A stretch of 64,000 bases of DNA, from positions 1,250,501-1,314,500 of the forward strand of contig NZ_CP040676.1 of the NCBI RefSeq assembly GCF_005960665.1, given 5' to 3'. The position numbers were made by a program, and so were the translations under genes. The stretch is from Exiguobacterium mexicanum (lineage in GTDB: Bacteria > Bacillota > Bacilli > Exiguobacteriales > Exiguobacteriaceae). Position 1 is the stretch's first letter, and each line of letters opens with the position of its first letter. Under the pieces are notes generated by a model, which saw only the letters and a list, made by a program, of their open reading frames with translations, did not search any database and had not been told where the DNA came from. Positions 1 to 9,249 of this stretch are shown here, piece after piece.

Positions 1-2
1 CT

Positions 3-26
3 ATATTCAAGTGAACACTTGAATAT
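3..26 (+). promoter_or_regulatory. CadC operator (11-bp perfect inverted repeat)
   Basis: ATATTCAAGTG, a 2-bp spacer and CACTTGAATAT form a perfect inverted repeat just before the cadC start codon. The arrangement matches the AT-rich dyad that CadC/SmtB-family repressors occupy when no metal is bound. Position and symmetry are seen; binding by the adjacent CadC is inferred. The core promoter would lie partly to the left of the window. Confidence 0.85.
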
Positions 27-41
27 CAATGGGGTGATAAT

Positions 42-410
42 GTGAATAAGAAAGATACTTGTGAAATTTTTTGTTATGACGAGGAAAAGGTCAATCGAAT
101 ACAAGGTGATTTAAAAACAATCGATATTGTTAGTGTTGCCCAAATGTTAAAAGCAATTGCGGATGAAAATAGGGCAAAGATTACCTATGCTTTGTGTCAA
201 GATGAAGAGTTATGTGTGTGTGATATAGCAAATATTATTGGTATTACGGTGGCAAATGCTTCTCATCATTTAAGGACCCTTCATAAGCAGGGGATTGTAA
301 GATATAGAAAAGAAGGAAAACTAGCGTTTTATTCGTTAGACGATGAACATATTAGACAAATAATGATGATTGTACTAGAACATAAGAAAGAAGTGAATGT
401 CAATGTCTGA
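42..410 (+). CDS. cadC: Cadmium/zinc/lead-responsive ArsR-family repressor CadC
   Basis: A 122-residue winged-helix repressor that releases its operator when Cd, Zn or Pb binds. Cysteines at C7, C11, C58 and C60 (the last two in ELCVCD) occupy the positions of the metal-sensing thiolates of plasmid pI258 CadC, and the recognition helix region ([12 protein letters not shown]) is typical of ArsR proteins. The start is GTG at 42 behind a GGGGTG ribosome binding site. The reading frame overlaps cadA by 14 bases, so the two are translated as one unit, and the dyad just upstream is its likely operator. The DNA is much more AT-rich than the rest of the window, which fits recent transfer. Confidence 0.93.
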   Translation: MNKKDTCEIFCYDEEKVNRIQGDLKTIDIVSVAQMLKAIADENRAKITYALCQDEELCVCDIANIIGITVANASHHLRTLHKQGIVRYRKEGKLAFYSLDDEHIRQIMMIVLEHKKEVNVNV

Positions 411-2574
411 TCAAAAGGCAATAACATCTGAACAAGAAATGAAGGCCTATCGTGTACAAGGTTTTACTTGCGCAAACTGCGCGGGTAAATTCGAAAAAAA
501 TGTAAAACAGCTATCTGGAGTTGAGGATGCAAAAGTAAATTTTGGTGCATCTAAAATTGTTGTTTATGGTAATGCAACGATAGAAGAACTAGAAAAAGCA
601 GGTGCATTTGAGAATCTCAAAGTGACACCTGAAAAATCTGCTCGCCAAGCATCACAAGAGGTAAAAGAAGATACGAAAGAAGATAAAGTGCCATTTTATA
701 AAAAGCACAGTACGCTGCTCTTTGCGTCCTTATTGATTGCGTTCGGTTACCTGTCCCAGAGTGTGAATGGGGAAGAGAACCTCGTTACTACATTATTATT
801 TTTAGCATCCATGTTGATCGGAGGATTATCGCTTTTCAAAGTCGGTTTGCAAAACTTGTTTCGCTTTGAGTTTGACATGAAAACCCTTATGACAGTGGCT
901 GTTATAGGTGGCGCTATCATTGGGGAATGGGGAGAAGTGGCCATTGTTGTCATTCTCTTTGCGATTAGTGAAGCTCTTGAACGATTCTCTATGGATAAAG
1001 CAAGACAATCCATTCGTTCATTAATGGATATTGCACCAAAAGAGGCACTCGTTAGACGAAATGGACAAGAAATGATGATCCATGTGGATGACATTGCCAT
1101 TGGTGATATTATGATCGTGAAACCCGGCCAGAAGATTGCCATGGACGGGACTGTAGTAAGCGGCTATTCGGCTGTTAACCAGGCGGCCATTACGGGCGAG
1201 TCTGTTCCTGTTGCGAAAACGGTTGATGATGAAGTGTTTGCAGGTACTTTAAATGAAGAAGGCTTGCTTGAGGTAAAAATAACTAAGCTGGTAGAAGACA
1301 CAACGATTGCAAAAATTATTCATCTTGTAGAGGAAGCACAGGGAGAACGTGCCCCATCTCAAGCATTTGTCGAAAAATTCGCGAAATATTATACGCCAGT
1401 CATTATGGTCATTGCAGCTTTAGTCGCTATAGTCCCTCCATTATTCTTTGATGGCAGTTGGGAAACATGGATTTATCAAGGATTAGCTGTTCTTGTTGTC
1501 GGCTGTCCTTGTGCATTGGTTATTTCCACTCCGATTTCCATTGTTTCAGCAATCGGGAATGCAGCGAAAAAGGGCGTTCTTATAAAAGGCGGTATTTATC
1601 TAGAAGAAATGGGTGCCTTAAAGGCCATTGCATTTGATAAAACGGGCACACTAACAAAAGGTGTCCCAGTGGTAACTGATTTTAATGTGTTGAACAAGCA
1701 GGCAAATGAAAAAGAATTGCTGTCCATCATTACTGCATTAGAATATCGTTCCCAGCATCCTCTTGCTTCAGCCATTATGAAAAAAGCAGAAGCGGAGAAC
1801 ATTAATTATTCTGACGTACAGGTAGAGGATTTCTCTTCTATCACAGGAAAGGGTATAAAGGGTATCGTAAACGGGACGACTTATTACATCGGTAGCCCGA
1901 AACTCTTTAAGGAATTATTGACTAATGATTTCGATAAAGACTTAGAGCAAAATGTTACTACTCTTCAAAATCAAGGTAAGACAGCCATGATTATTGGAAC
2001 CGAAAAAGAAATACTTGCAGTTATTGCAGTTGCTGATGAAGTTCGTGAGTCAAGTAAGGAAATTCTTCAAAAGTTACATCAACTTGGAATCAAAAAAACA
2101 ATTATGCTTACTGGTGATAACAAAGGCACTGCGAATGCTATCGGAGGGCAGGTTGGAGTATCTGATATAGAGGCAGAATTAATGCCACAGGACAAATTAG
2201 ACTTTATTAAACAGTTGAGATCCGAGTATGGCAACGTAGCAATGGTAGGAGATGGGGTCAATGATGCACCTGCATTGGCGGCCTCAACAGTTGGGATTGC
2301 AATGGGTGGAGCTGGTACAGACACAGCCTTAGAAACTGCAGACGTCGCTCTAATGGGAGACGATTTAAGAAAACTTCCATTCACTGTAAAACTTAGCCGG
2401 AAAACTCTTAATATCATCAAAGCTAACATTACTTTTGCAATTGCTATTAAATTTATTGCCTTACTATTGGTTATCCCAGGTTGGTTAACGCTTTGGATTG
2501 CCATTCTTTCCGATATGGGCGCAACCCTTCTAGTAGCTCTAAATGGTTTGCGACTAATGAGAGTGAAAGAATAA
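397..2574 (+). CDS. cadA: Cadmium-translocating P1B-type ATPase CadA
   Basis: A 725-residue metal-exporting ATPase of the inner membrane. In order it shows an N-terminal heavy-metal-associated domain with GFTCANC (C25, C28), membrane segments, the ion-channel motif CPC (C370-P371-C372), the phosphorylation motif DKTGTLT at D414, an HP motif (QHPLAS) and the hinge GDGVNDAP at 618-625, followed by two last membrane helices. The length agrees with Gram-positive CadA proteins. All catalytic motifs are intact, so the pump should work. ATG at 397 is used; ATG at 403 is an alternative. It overlaps cadC and is repressed by it by inference. Confidence 0.93.
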   Translation: MSMSDQKAITSEQEMKAYRVQGFTCANCAGKFEKNVKQLSGVEDAKVNFGASKIVVYGNATIEELEKAGAFENLKVTPEKSARQASQEVKEDTKEDKVPFYKKHSTLLFASLLIAFGYLSQSVNGEENLVTTLLFLASMLIGGLSLFKVGLQNLFRFEFDMKTLMTVAVIGGAIIGEWGEVAIVVILFAISEALERFSMDKARQSIRSLMDIAPKEALVRRNGQEMMIHVDDIAIGDIMIVKPGQKIAMDGTVVSGYSAVNQAAITGESVPVAKTVDDEVFAGTLNEEGLLEVKITKLVEDTTIAKIIHLVEEAQGERAPSQAFVEKFAKYYTPVIMVIAALVAIVPPLFFDGSWETWIYQGLAVLVVGCPCALVISTPISIVSAIGNAAKKGVLIKGGIYLEEMGALKAIAFDKTGTLTKGVPVVTDFNVLNKQANEKELLSIITALEYRSQHPLASAIMKKAEAENINYSDVQVEDFSSITGKGIKGIVNGTTYYIGSPKLFKELLTNDFDKDLEQNVTTLQNQGKTAMIIGTEKEILAVIAVADEVRESSKEILQKLHQLGIKKTIMLTGDNKGTANAIGGQVGVSDIEAELMPQDKLDFIKQLRSEYGNVAMVGDGVNDAPALAASTVGIAMGGAGTDTALETADVALMGDDLRKLPFTVKLSRKTLNIIKANITFAIAIKFIALLLVIPGWLTLWIAILSDMGATLLVALNGLRLMRVKE

Positions 2575-2587
2575 AGGAAAAAGTGCT

Positions 2588-2626
2588 AAAAAGGGCTCTT
2601 CCAGACAGATGGAAATTCCTTTTTTA
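2588..2626 (+). terminator. Probable terminator after cadA
   Basis: AAAAAGG and TTCCA on the left pair with TGGAA and CCTTTTT on the right around a GACAGA loop, ending in a T run. The stem has an internal asymmetric loop, so strength is uncertain. Confidence 0.5.
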
Positions 2627-2690
2627 AAAAGGACTCATTATGAGTATAACTTCTAAATATAATAAAAAATCAGTTAGTGAGTTGATGTAA

Positions 2691-3359
2691 TTGACTTTAA
2701 TTTTGAACGTTATTTCTGCAATAGGGGCATTTATAGTTACCAATATTGATGATATTTTTGTTTTGATGCTGCTATTTTCACAGGCAAAAGCACAGGTGAA
2801 AACGAGTGAAGGTTTAAAAGGTAACCAGACAGAGAATAAGCATATATCCCCTAAGGATATAATTATTGGACAATATCTAGGTTTTACCTTGTTAGTAGTA
2901 GTTAGTCTCTTAGGAACTTTTGGAGTTATGTTAATTCCAGAGAAATGGGTAGGATTACTTGGACTAATTCCAATCTATTTAGGGATTATGTTGTTTATAA
3001 AGGGAGAAGATGAGGATGAAAATGCAATTCTTTCAAGTTTAAATTCTAGAAAGTATAATAGTGTCTTTTTAAGTGTAGCATTTATAACATTTGCTAATGG
3101 CGGAGATAACATTGGAATATATGTTCCTTTCTTCTCTACTTTAACCATGAACCAACTAGCAGTAACGGTTATTACTTTCTTTATTATGGTTGCGATTTGG
3201 TGTTTTATTGGATATCGTTTGGCAGCTTTTAAACATGTCTCTGAAACCTTAGAGAATTACGGTAGATGGATTATACCCATTGTCTTTATTGGTTTAGGAA
3301 TCTATATCATAGTGGAGAACGAAACTTTCAGTGCCCTTTTGAGTTTAATAAATTATTAA
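2691..3359 (+). CDS. cadD: CadD-family cadmium resistance transporter
   Basis: A 222-residue, very hydrophobic protein with about five to six predicted membrane segments. It begins MTLILNVISAIGAF with a VTNIDDIFVLML motif and has a second NGGDNIGIYVPFF motif, both of which are hallmarks of the CadD/LysE-like cadmium exporter family. TTG at 2691 is the only start that gives the usual N-terminus; no strong ribosome binding site is visible. It follows cadCA after a probable terminator, so it may have its own promoter. Role in Cd efflux is inferred from the family and from its neighbours. AT-rich like the rest of the island. Confidence 0.8.
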   Translation: MTLILNVISAIGAFIVTNIDDIFVLMLLFSQAKAQVKTSEGLKGNQTENKHISPKDIIIGQYLGFTLLVVVSLLGTFGVMLIPEKWVGLLGLIPIYLGIMLFIKGEDEDENAILSSLNSRKYNSVFLSVAFITFANGGDNIGIYVPFFSTLTMNQLAVTVITFFIMVAIWCFIGYRLAAFKHVSETLENYGRWIIPIVFIGLGIYIIVENETFSALLSLINY

Positions 3360-3368
3360 AAAATAATC

Positions 3369-3735
3369 TGAACTGCCCCCCGTCAAGTAGACAGTGGAAA
3401 TAATAAAAGTGATTTAAGCGGCTTTCGCTCTATATTCTTTAGGGCTGAGGCCGTTTAATCGTTTTTGGTATCTTTCGTGATTATAAAAATAGATGTACTC
3501 ATTTATGGCAATGTTAAGTTCTTCAAAGGTCTGATACATATGTAAATAATACTTTTCACATTTTAACGTGCCGAAAAAAGATTCCATTGGTCCATTATCA
3601 ATACAGCGACCAACCCGTGACATACTTTGAGTCATTCCTGCCGCCTCTAATTTACGCTTGAACGCCTTAGAGGTGTATTGGAATCCACGATCACTATGAA
3701 TCAGTGGGTGTTCTTGATGCAATCGTACGTTTACT
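3369..3735 (-). mobile_element. Truncated IS3-family insertion sequence (one end only)
   Basis: The transposase remnant at 3414-3722 is followed by a terminus-like sequence starting TGAACTGCCCCCC at 3369, typical of IS3-family ends. The other end and the first part of the transposase are missing; the mer promoter begins at about 3735, so the breakpoint lies just upstream of it. Confidence 0.6.
3414..3722 (-). pseudogene. IS3-family transposase (OrfB) C-terminal remnant
   Basis: These 102 residues match the end of an IS3/IS150-type DDE transposase: the second catalytic Asp in HSDRGFQYTS, the Glu in NGPMESFFGTLK and the family tail FYNHERYQKRLNGLSPKEYRA. An intact OrfB is about 270-290 residues, so the first Asp and the whole N-terminal half are absent and the copy cannot be active on its own. 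It lies opposite to the cad and mer genes and marks a joint between two resistance modules. Confidence 0.85.
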
Positions 3736-3766
3736 TGACCGTGTACTATGGTACACGGTTTATAAT
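3735..3766 (+). promoter_or_regulatory. mer promoter/operator with 20-bp spacer
   Basis: TTGACC at 3735-3740 and TATAAT at 3761-3766 are separated by exactly 20 bp. Inside the spacer CCGTGTAC-TATG-GTACACGG (3739-3758) is a perfect 8-bp dyad. An over-long spacer containing the dyad is the defining layout of MerR-activated promoters, where the regulator untwists the DNA on Hg binding. Confidence 0.9.
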
Positions 3767-3785
3767 ATTCATGGGGTGAAATAAG

Positions 3786-4178
3786 ATGATTTATCGCATT
3801 AGTGAGTTTGCAGATAAATGTGGAGTTAATAAAGAAACGATCAGATATTACGAGCGAAAAAATTTATTACAAGAACCTCACCGAACGGAAGCTGGTTATC
3901 GGATATATTCATATGATGACGTTAAGCGTGTTGGGTTTATTAAACGAATACAGGAACTTGGTTTTTCTTTAAGCGAGATTTATAAATTACTTGGTGTTGT
4001 AGATAAAGATGAAGTTCGTTGTCAAGATATGTTCGAATTTGTTTCTAAAAAACAAAAGGAAGTGCAAAAACAAATAGAGGATTTAAAACGAATTGAAACT
4101 ATGTTAGACGACTTAAAACAACGATGTCCAGATGAAAAGCAATTACATTCGTGTCCAATAATAGAAACATTAACATGA
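3786..4178 (+). CDS. merR: Mercuric resistance regulator MerR
   Basis: A 130-residue MerR-family activator. The N-terminal winged helix ([21 protein letters not shown]) is followed by a dimerisation helix, and the three mercury-binding cysteines C79, C114 and C123 sit at the same positions as in the Bacillus MerR. ATG at 3786 is preceded by GGGGTGA. The 20-bp-spaced promoter directly upstream drives merR and merA together, as in Gram-positive mer operons. Cysteine pattern and promoter both point to Hg(II) sensing rather than Zn or Cu. Confidence 0.92.
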   Translation: MIYRISEFADKCGVNKETIRYYERKNLLQEPHRTEAGYRIYSYDDVKRVGFIKRIQELGFSLSEIYKLLGVVDKDEVRCQDMFEFVSKKQKEVQKQIEDLKRIETMLDDLKQRCPDEKQLHSCPIIETLT

Positions 4179-4206
4179 GAGATTAATTAACGAAAGGAGC
4201 TTTTTT

Positions 4207-5847
4207 ATGAATAAATTTAAGGTAAACATTTCAGGAATGACTTGTACGGGTTGTGAAAAACACGTAGAATCAGCACTTGAAAAGATAGGTGCTAAAAATA
4301 TTGAGTCTAGTTATCGTCGTGGTGAAGCAGTATTTGAACTGCCCGATGATATTGAGGTTGAAAGTGCAATAAAGGCGATTGATGAAGCAAATTACCAAGC
4401 CGGAGAAATTGAAGAAGTATCATCACTAGAAAACGTGGCGTTAATTAATGAAGACAATTATGACCTTCTTATTATTGGTTCTGGTGCTGCTGCCTTTTCT
4501 TCGGCAATTAAAGCTATAGAATACGGTGCAAAAGTTGGAATGATTGAGCGTGGAACGGTTGGGGGAACCTGTGTGAATATTGGCTGTGTTCCGTCAAAAA
4601 CTCTTCTTAGGGCAGGGGAAATCAATCATTTATCAAAAGACAATCCGTTTATAGGTTTACAAACATCCGCTGGAGAAGTGGATTTAGCTAGTTTAATCAC
4701 GCAAAAGGATAAATTGGTGAGCGAACTTCGGAATCAAAAATATATGGATTTAATTGATGAATATAATTTTGATTTAATTAAAGGTGAAGCAAAATTCGTT
4801 GATGCTAGTACGGTTGAGGTCAATGGGGCAAAGTTATCTGCAAAACGCTTTTTAATTGCAACAGGTGCATCGCCTTCGTTGCCCCAAATTTCAGGACTTG
4901 AAAAAATGGACTATTTAACTAGTACAACACTTCTTGAGTTAAAGAAAATACCAAAACGATTAACTGTAATTGGTTCAGGATACATTGGAATGGAGCTTGG
5001 ACAACTATTTCATCATTTAGGTTCAGAAATAACGCTTATGCAAAGAAGTGAGCGACTTTTAAAGGAGTATGATCCTGAGATTTCAGAGTCAGTTGAAAAA
5101 GCGTTAATTGAACAGGGTATAAACCTTGTCAAAGGGGCAACTTTTGAGCGTGTTGAACAAAGTGGAGAGATAAAAAGGGTTTACGTAACAGTAAATGGCA
5201 GTAGAGAAGTCATTGAATCAGATCAGTTACTTGTTGCCACTGGAAGAAAACCAAATACGGATTCTTTAAATTTAAGTGCAGCAGGTGTTGAAACTGGAAA
5301 AAATAATGAAATCCTAATCAATGATTTTGGTCAAACAAGTAATGAAAAGATTTATGCAGCAGGAGATGTGACTTTAGGACCACAATTTGTATATGTAGCA
5401 GCCTATGAAGGTGGAATTATTACTGATAATGCTATTGGTGGATTAAACAAAAAAATAGATTTATCGGTAGTTCCTGCTGTTACGTTTACGAATCCGACGG
5501 TTGCAACGGTTGGTTTAACAGAAGAACAAGCAAAAGAGAAAGGGTATGATGTGAAGACATCTGTATTACCTTTAGATGCTGTTCCAAGAGCAATTGTAAA
5601 CCGTGAAACAACCGGTGTATTTAAACTAGTAGCAGATGCAGAAACACTAAAAGTATTAGGGGTTCATATTGTATCTGAGAATGCAGGAGATGTCATCTAT
5701 GCAGCATCATTAGCTGTTAAATTTGGCTTAACGATAGAAGATTTAACAGAAACCCTAGCACCATATTTAACAATGGCTGAAGGGCTAAAATTAGCTGCAC
5801 TTACGTTCGATAAAGATATTTCGAAATTATCTTGTTGTGCAGGCTAA
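4207..5847 (+). CDS. merA: Mercury(II) reductase MerA
   Basis: A 546-residue cytosolic flavoenzyme that reduces Hg(II) to volatile Hg(0) with NADPH. It has one N-terminal heavy-metal-associated domain (GMTCTGC, C13 and C16), a FAD-binding GSGAAAFS, the redox-active pair C122/C127 in [12 protein letters not shown], a central NADPH fold ([10 protein letters not shown]) and the C-terminal vicinal cysteine pair C543-C544 in SCCAG that hands Hg to the active site. All needed residues are present. AAAGGAGC precedes ATG 4207. It follows merR by 28 bases. No merT, merP or merB lies next to it, which is unusual for a complete operon. Confidence 0.95.
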   Translation: MNKFKVNISGMTCTGCEKHVESALEKIGAKNIESSYRRGEAVFELPDDIEVESAIKAIDEANYQAGEIEEVSSLENVALINEDNYDLLIIGSGAAAFSSAIKAIEYGAKVGMIERGTVGGTCVNIGCVPSKTLLRAGEINHLSKDNPFIGLQTSAGEVDLASLITQKDKLVSELRNQKYMDLIDEYNFDLIKGEAKFVDASTVEVNGAKLSAKRFLIATGASPSLPQISGLEKMDYLTSTTLLELKKIPKRLTVIGSGYIGMELGQLFHHLGSEITLMQRSERLLKEYDPEISESVEKALIEQGINLVKGATFERVEQSGEIKRVYVTVNGSREVIESDQLLVATGRKPNTDSLNLSAAGVETGKNNEILINDFGQTSNEKIYAAGDVTLGPQFVYVAAYEGGIITDNAIGGLNKKIDLSVVPAVTFTNPTVATVGLTEEQAKEKGYDVKTSVLPLDAVPRAIVNRETTGVFKLVADAETLKVLGVHIVSENAGDVIYAASLAVKFGLTIEDLTETLAPYLTMAEGLKLAALTFDKDISKLSCCAG

Positions 5848-5997
5848 GGGAACTTTTTTACAACTCCCTATTCAAGTGAACCAGCTAATGCTTTAAGGGA
5901 TTTTCTAAGTGCATTTGTGGTCACAAAAATAATTTAACACTGATGATTTCGACATCAAATCTATAATTGATACCTTAACACCGCAGAGTAATAAAGG

Positions 5998-7329
5998 ATG
6001 AATAATATGTCAGACTTATTATCCCTACCAGACATTAAAACAATAGAACCGCCACAAGAAAATGAAACCGATATGATATTTAAAGTTGAAGCAGTCGGAC
6101 CACCTGAACGTTGTCCTGAATGTGGTTTTGACAAGTTGTACAAACACAGTTCAAGAAATCAACTAATTATGGATTTGCCCATTCGTTAAAAGCGAGTGGG
6201 CTTACAATTGAACCGTAGACGATACAAGTGTCGTGAATGCGGATCTACCTTCTGGGAACGCCTAATATCTGTAGATGAAAAGCGTAGTATGACCAAAAGG
6301 CTTTTAAAGTCCATTCAAGAGCAATCCATGTCTAAGACCTTTGTAGAAGTCGCAGAAAGCGTTGGTGTTGACGAGAAAACCATTAGGAACGTTTTTAAGG
6401 ACTATGTGGCACTCAAAGAACGTGAATACCAGTTTGAAACTCCTAAGTGGCTTGGGATAGACGAGATACATATTATCCGTAGACCTCGGCTTGTATTGAC
6501 TAATATTGAACGCAGGACTATTTATGACATCAAGCCTAACCGTAACAAGGAAACAGTCATCCAACGTCTTTCAGAAATCAGTGACAGGACTTACATTGAG
6601 TACGTCACAATGGATATGTGGAAGCCCTACAAAGACGCAGTGAACACTATCCTTCCACACGCTAAAGTTGTCGTAGATAAGTTTCATGTAGTTAGAATGG
6701 CTAATCAAGCCTTAGATAACGTCAGAAAGTCTTTGAAAGCCCATATGAGCCAAAAAGAAAGACGTACCCTTATGCGTGAAAGGTTTATCCTTCTAAAGCG
6801 TAAACACGATCTAAATGAACGTGAATCATTCCTCTTAGATACTTGGTTAGGTAATCTTCCTGCTTTAAAAGAAGCCTATGAACTCAAAGAAGAGTTTTAC
6901 TGGATATGGGATACTCCTGATCCAGATGAAGGTCATCTTCGTTATAGTCAATGGAGACACCGTTGCATGTCCAGCAACTCTAAAGACGCATATAAAGACC
7001 TCGTGAGAGCCGTAGACAACTGGCATGTCGAAATATTCAACTACTTTGATAAAAGGCTCACTAATGCTTATACGGAGTCAATTAACAGCATTATTAGGCA
7101 GGTAGAGCGAATGGGTAGAGGTTACTCGTTTGATGCCTTACGAGCCAAAATCCTTTTCAATGAGAAGCTCCATAAAAAGCGTAAGCCACGATTTAATTCA
7201 AGTGCTTTCAATAAAGCTATGTTATACGATACTTTCAATTGGTATGAAGTGAATGATCACGACATTACAGACAACTTTGGTGTCGATTTTTCCACACTTA
7301 TTAAGAATTTGGAGAAGGGTGATTTATAA
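5998..7329 (+). pseudogene. ISL3-family transposase interrupted by an in-frame stop
   Basis: Two pieces in the same frame, 5998-6189 (63 residues, zinc-finger part CPECGF) and 6196-7329 (377 residues), are separated only by a TAA at 6187-6189. Read through, they give a normal ISL3 transposase: a second CRECG finger, an HTH region, and the catalytic residues in WLGIDEIH, YVTMDMW and NAYTESINS. The family usually reads a non-stop codon in LPIRxKRVGLQLNRRRYKC, so the stop is probably a point mutation. A GTG at 6196 could restart translation but would lose the first zinc ribbon. Clear terminal inverted repeats were not recognised. Confidence 0.82.
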
Positions 7330-7608
7330 GCCCTTTTCCACCATGAAATCCGAATACCCAAGATATTTAGCGTTTATGTATAAAGGCATCGTTTAAGTAT
7401 AGAGTTACTATTATAATACAGGATAATGATTTGTTTTATTAAATTATATAAACCATATTGCACAGAATCGTATTTATATTGCATTGCACACTGCATTGCA
7501 GACTAGGTGGATAATTAATGGTGTCAACCCAATCATTTTACTTCGTATGGATATCAAGAGATGGTGATTGATAACGGATGGAATGTTATAAACAGTACTA
7601 CCAGTTTT

Positions 7609-7703
7609 TCGGCAAGCGTCCGCCGAGATGTCCTGTTGAGTCGGCTGACTCAAAATAACAATTGGTCGAAGGATCGTAGACACTCGTCTATGGTCCTTTT
7701 TTT
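7609..7703 (+). ncRNA. Candidate structured RNA ending in an intrinsic terminator
   Basis: Three hairpins follow each other: TCGGC/GCCGA (7609-7626), TTGAGTC-GGCT-GACTCAA (7636-7653) and a 13-bp terminator stem with loop ACTC (7669-7698) followed by seven T. No gene on this strand is upstream apart from the broken transposase, so the RNA could be a small independent transcript or the remnant of a longer one. It matches no RNA family I recognise. Confidence 0.3.
7669..7703 (+). terminator. Strong intrinsic terminator
   Basis: AAGGATCGTAGAC and GTCTATGGTCCTT pair around ACTC, then TTTTTTT. Confidence 0.75.
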
Positions 7704-7764
7704 GCTTGATTTTATGTTTTACAATATCGAAGGGCCGACAATTCAATCTCATATCGACGCGCCA

Positions 7765-7801
7765 TAAAAAAACGCTCTCCCTTTGATCAGGAAGAGCGTG
7801 A
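7765..7801 (-). terminator. Terminator of the nuclease lipoprotein gene
   Basis: On the minus strand ACGCTCTTCC pairs with GGGAGAGCGT and is followed by a run of T, about 45 bases after the stop codon. Confidence 0.85.
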
Positions 7802-7843
7802 CGTCGATGATTCTTTCATATCGTTGTGGGTGATCCCGATAGC

Positions 7844-8719
7844 TTATTCTCCGACCATCCCGTCGCCATCATTGTCATGCATGTAAGGATAGAGCCAATG
7901 ATCGCTTGTGATCGGCATGCTGAACCCGGCATCTTTTGCTTCTTGGATCGTCACTTGGCCGTTCCCATTCATATCGATGCTCGCGACGTCACCGTCTTCA
8001 GACACGGACTCGGCTTCAGTCGCACTCTCGGTCAGCCCGAGCGACTCGTTCACCTCGTCCGGGTTCACGTTGTCGAACGAATCGATAATAACATTTCCTT
8101 TGACAGTGTATGTGTACTCATAGTGTGAAGGGATTTGCGTCTCCGTATCCGGATAGGTGATGATGGCCTCGAAGTCGGTCGCGCCGCCTGCGCTCCGGAT
8201 CACGCTCTCCATGTACGCCTGGTCCCCGTGGCGGTTGAGCGTGCTGTCCTGCGGAGTGATGTTGAAGGCGTTCGAGACGCCGCCGAGCGAATCGGCGATG
8301 ACGTGCCCTTCGTCGAGGTCGCGATGCTCGACACCAGGCACTTTCGCCTCGTCTGAATAATAGCGACCCGAAGACGTGACGTCCTCGAGCTCATCATCTT
8401 GCAAGACGATCTCGTCGGCGAGCACTTTCACGAGTTGTCCGTGCTCGTTCGTGAACGCCCAGTACTCGCGTTCCCCGTATCCGATATCGACGACGACATT
8501 ATGCTCGCGGTCGCCTGACAAATCTCCACCCTCGACTTCAATCAAGTCGTAGCCCGTGAAGTGATCGTTCGTTTCGGTCTGGTCAGGGGGCTCCGTCTCA
8601 ACGGTAACCTGTTCCTGAGATTCCGTCTTCGACTCGGGATTCGGTTCTGTCTCGTTCGTGCAACCGGCCAACAACAGCATGGCCAGCGGGAAGGCAAGAT
8701 AAGTAAGATTGTTTTTCAT
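7844..8719 (-). CDS. Secreted DNA/RNA non-specific endonuclease-type lipoprotein with C-terminal calcium loops
   Basis: A 291-residue predicted lipoprotein. The signal sequence MKNNLTYLAFPLAMLLLAGC ends in a lipobox with C20. The start at 8719 is chosen because AGGAG lies 7 bases before it; an upstream ATG at 8746 is not supported. The centre holds DEGHVIADSLGG (H139) and NITPQDSTLNRHGDQAYME (from N153), the conserved His and Asn region of beta-beta-alpha-Me endonucleases of the DNA/RNA non-specific type. The C-terminus has a textbook EF-hand loop (D249-E260) and an Excalibur-like tail DNDGDGMVGE in which the usual Cys is Gly. It probably degrades extracellular nucleic acid for nutrition. Substrate is inferred. 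Confidence 0.75.
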   Translation of the reverse strand: MKNNLTYLAFPLAMLLLAGCTNETEPNPESKTESQEQVTVETEPPDQTETNDHFTGYDLIEVEGGDLSGDREHNVVVDIGYGEREYWAFTNEHGQLVKVLADEIVLQDDELEDVTSSGRYYSDEAKVPGVEHRDLDEGHVIADSLGGVSNAFNITPQDSTLNRHGDQAYMESVIRSAGGATDFEAIITYPDTETQIPSHYEYTYTVKGNVIIDSFDNVNPDEVNESLGLTESATEAESVSEDGDVASIDMNGNGQVTIQEAKDAGFSMPITSDHWLYPYMHDNDGDGMVGE

Positions 8720-8998
8720 GTTAAAACTCCTATGTCTTTGATGCATACTTGTCCATTCTAGGAATCTTCGCCCACATTTTCAAGCAAACGGATTGGAGGC
8801 GGTTTTAATCGTGCTTCCGACAAACGAGACAGATTTTGTCACAGATGGGGGAGGCGTCGCCCTAGGTAAGAATGGTACAATGGGGGAGAACGGGTCGAAC
8901 AGGGGGCTCTCGAGCGATTTGAGTCGCACACCCGAGGTGTTTCAATCATTTCGTTTCAGGCTATACATACGTATACATCGCTTGAGAGGAGACATATC

Positions 8999-9181
8999 AT
9001 GCAGACATATACGATTGAATATGCGTTTCAAGATAAGGAACAGACGACACGAACGTGTGAAGTCGAGCTCGACCGGACGCCAGATTTAAAGGATAATGAG
9101 CAACTCGCCGACCTATATCAAATCGTGTCGGATGCGATTCGCAAGCCGATCACGAGTTTTGAGATTCTTGCCGTCCATTAA
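8999..9181 (+). CDS. Small conserved-looking protein of unknown function
   Basis: A 60-residue acidic soluble protein (MQTYTIEYAFQDKEQTTRTC...). It has a good AGAGGAGA ribosome binding site seven bases before the ATG and codon use like its neighbours, which is why it is kept. No motif is recognised. It precedes an oxidoreductase gene by 68 bases, and the sequence between could hold a promoter. Confidence 0.6.
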   Translation: MQTYTIEYAFQDKEQTTRTCEVELDRTPDLKDNEQLADLYQIVSDAIRKPITSFEILAVH

Positions 9182-9249
9182 GTGAACCATCGACCCCGGG
9201 CGTACGCCATGGGGTTTTGTTCAGTCCATCGAAGAGGAGAGAAGTTGAA

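Larger units (their letters stand above)
7330..7843. other. Island/chromosome junction, no protein gene
   Basis: This stretch runs from the end of the ISL3 transposase to the nuclease gene. The first half is AT-rich and contains a short repeated TGCATTGCA near 7480-7500. Base composition changes towards the chromosomal type between about 7500 and 7620. The second half carries three consecutive hairpins ending in a terminator (7609-7703) and the terminator of the convergent nuclease gene. The open frame at 7561-7767 has no ribosome binding site and is not believed. Confidence 0.5.

Noticed and set aside
747-1142. A 131-codon antisense frame in cadA
   Set aside because: It covers transmembrane and catalytic parts of cadA in reverse complement and has no signals.
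5848-7400. Terminal inverted repeats of the ISL3 element
   Set aside because: Segments near 5895 and 7345 share a loose GGATTT pattern, but the match is too weak to define the ends.
7561-7767. A 68-codon frame at the island border
   Set aside because: It runs through the terminator hairpin and has no ribosome binding site; the DNA is better explained as structured RNA.
8793-9089. A 98-codon plus-strand frame overlapping the small protein at 8999
   Set aside because: No ribosome binding site and incompatible with the well-supported gene 8999-9181 in a different frame.
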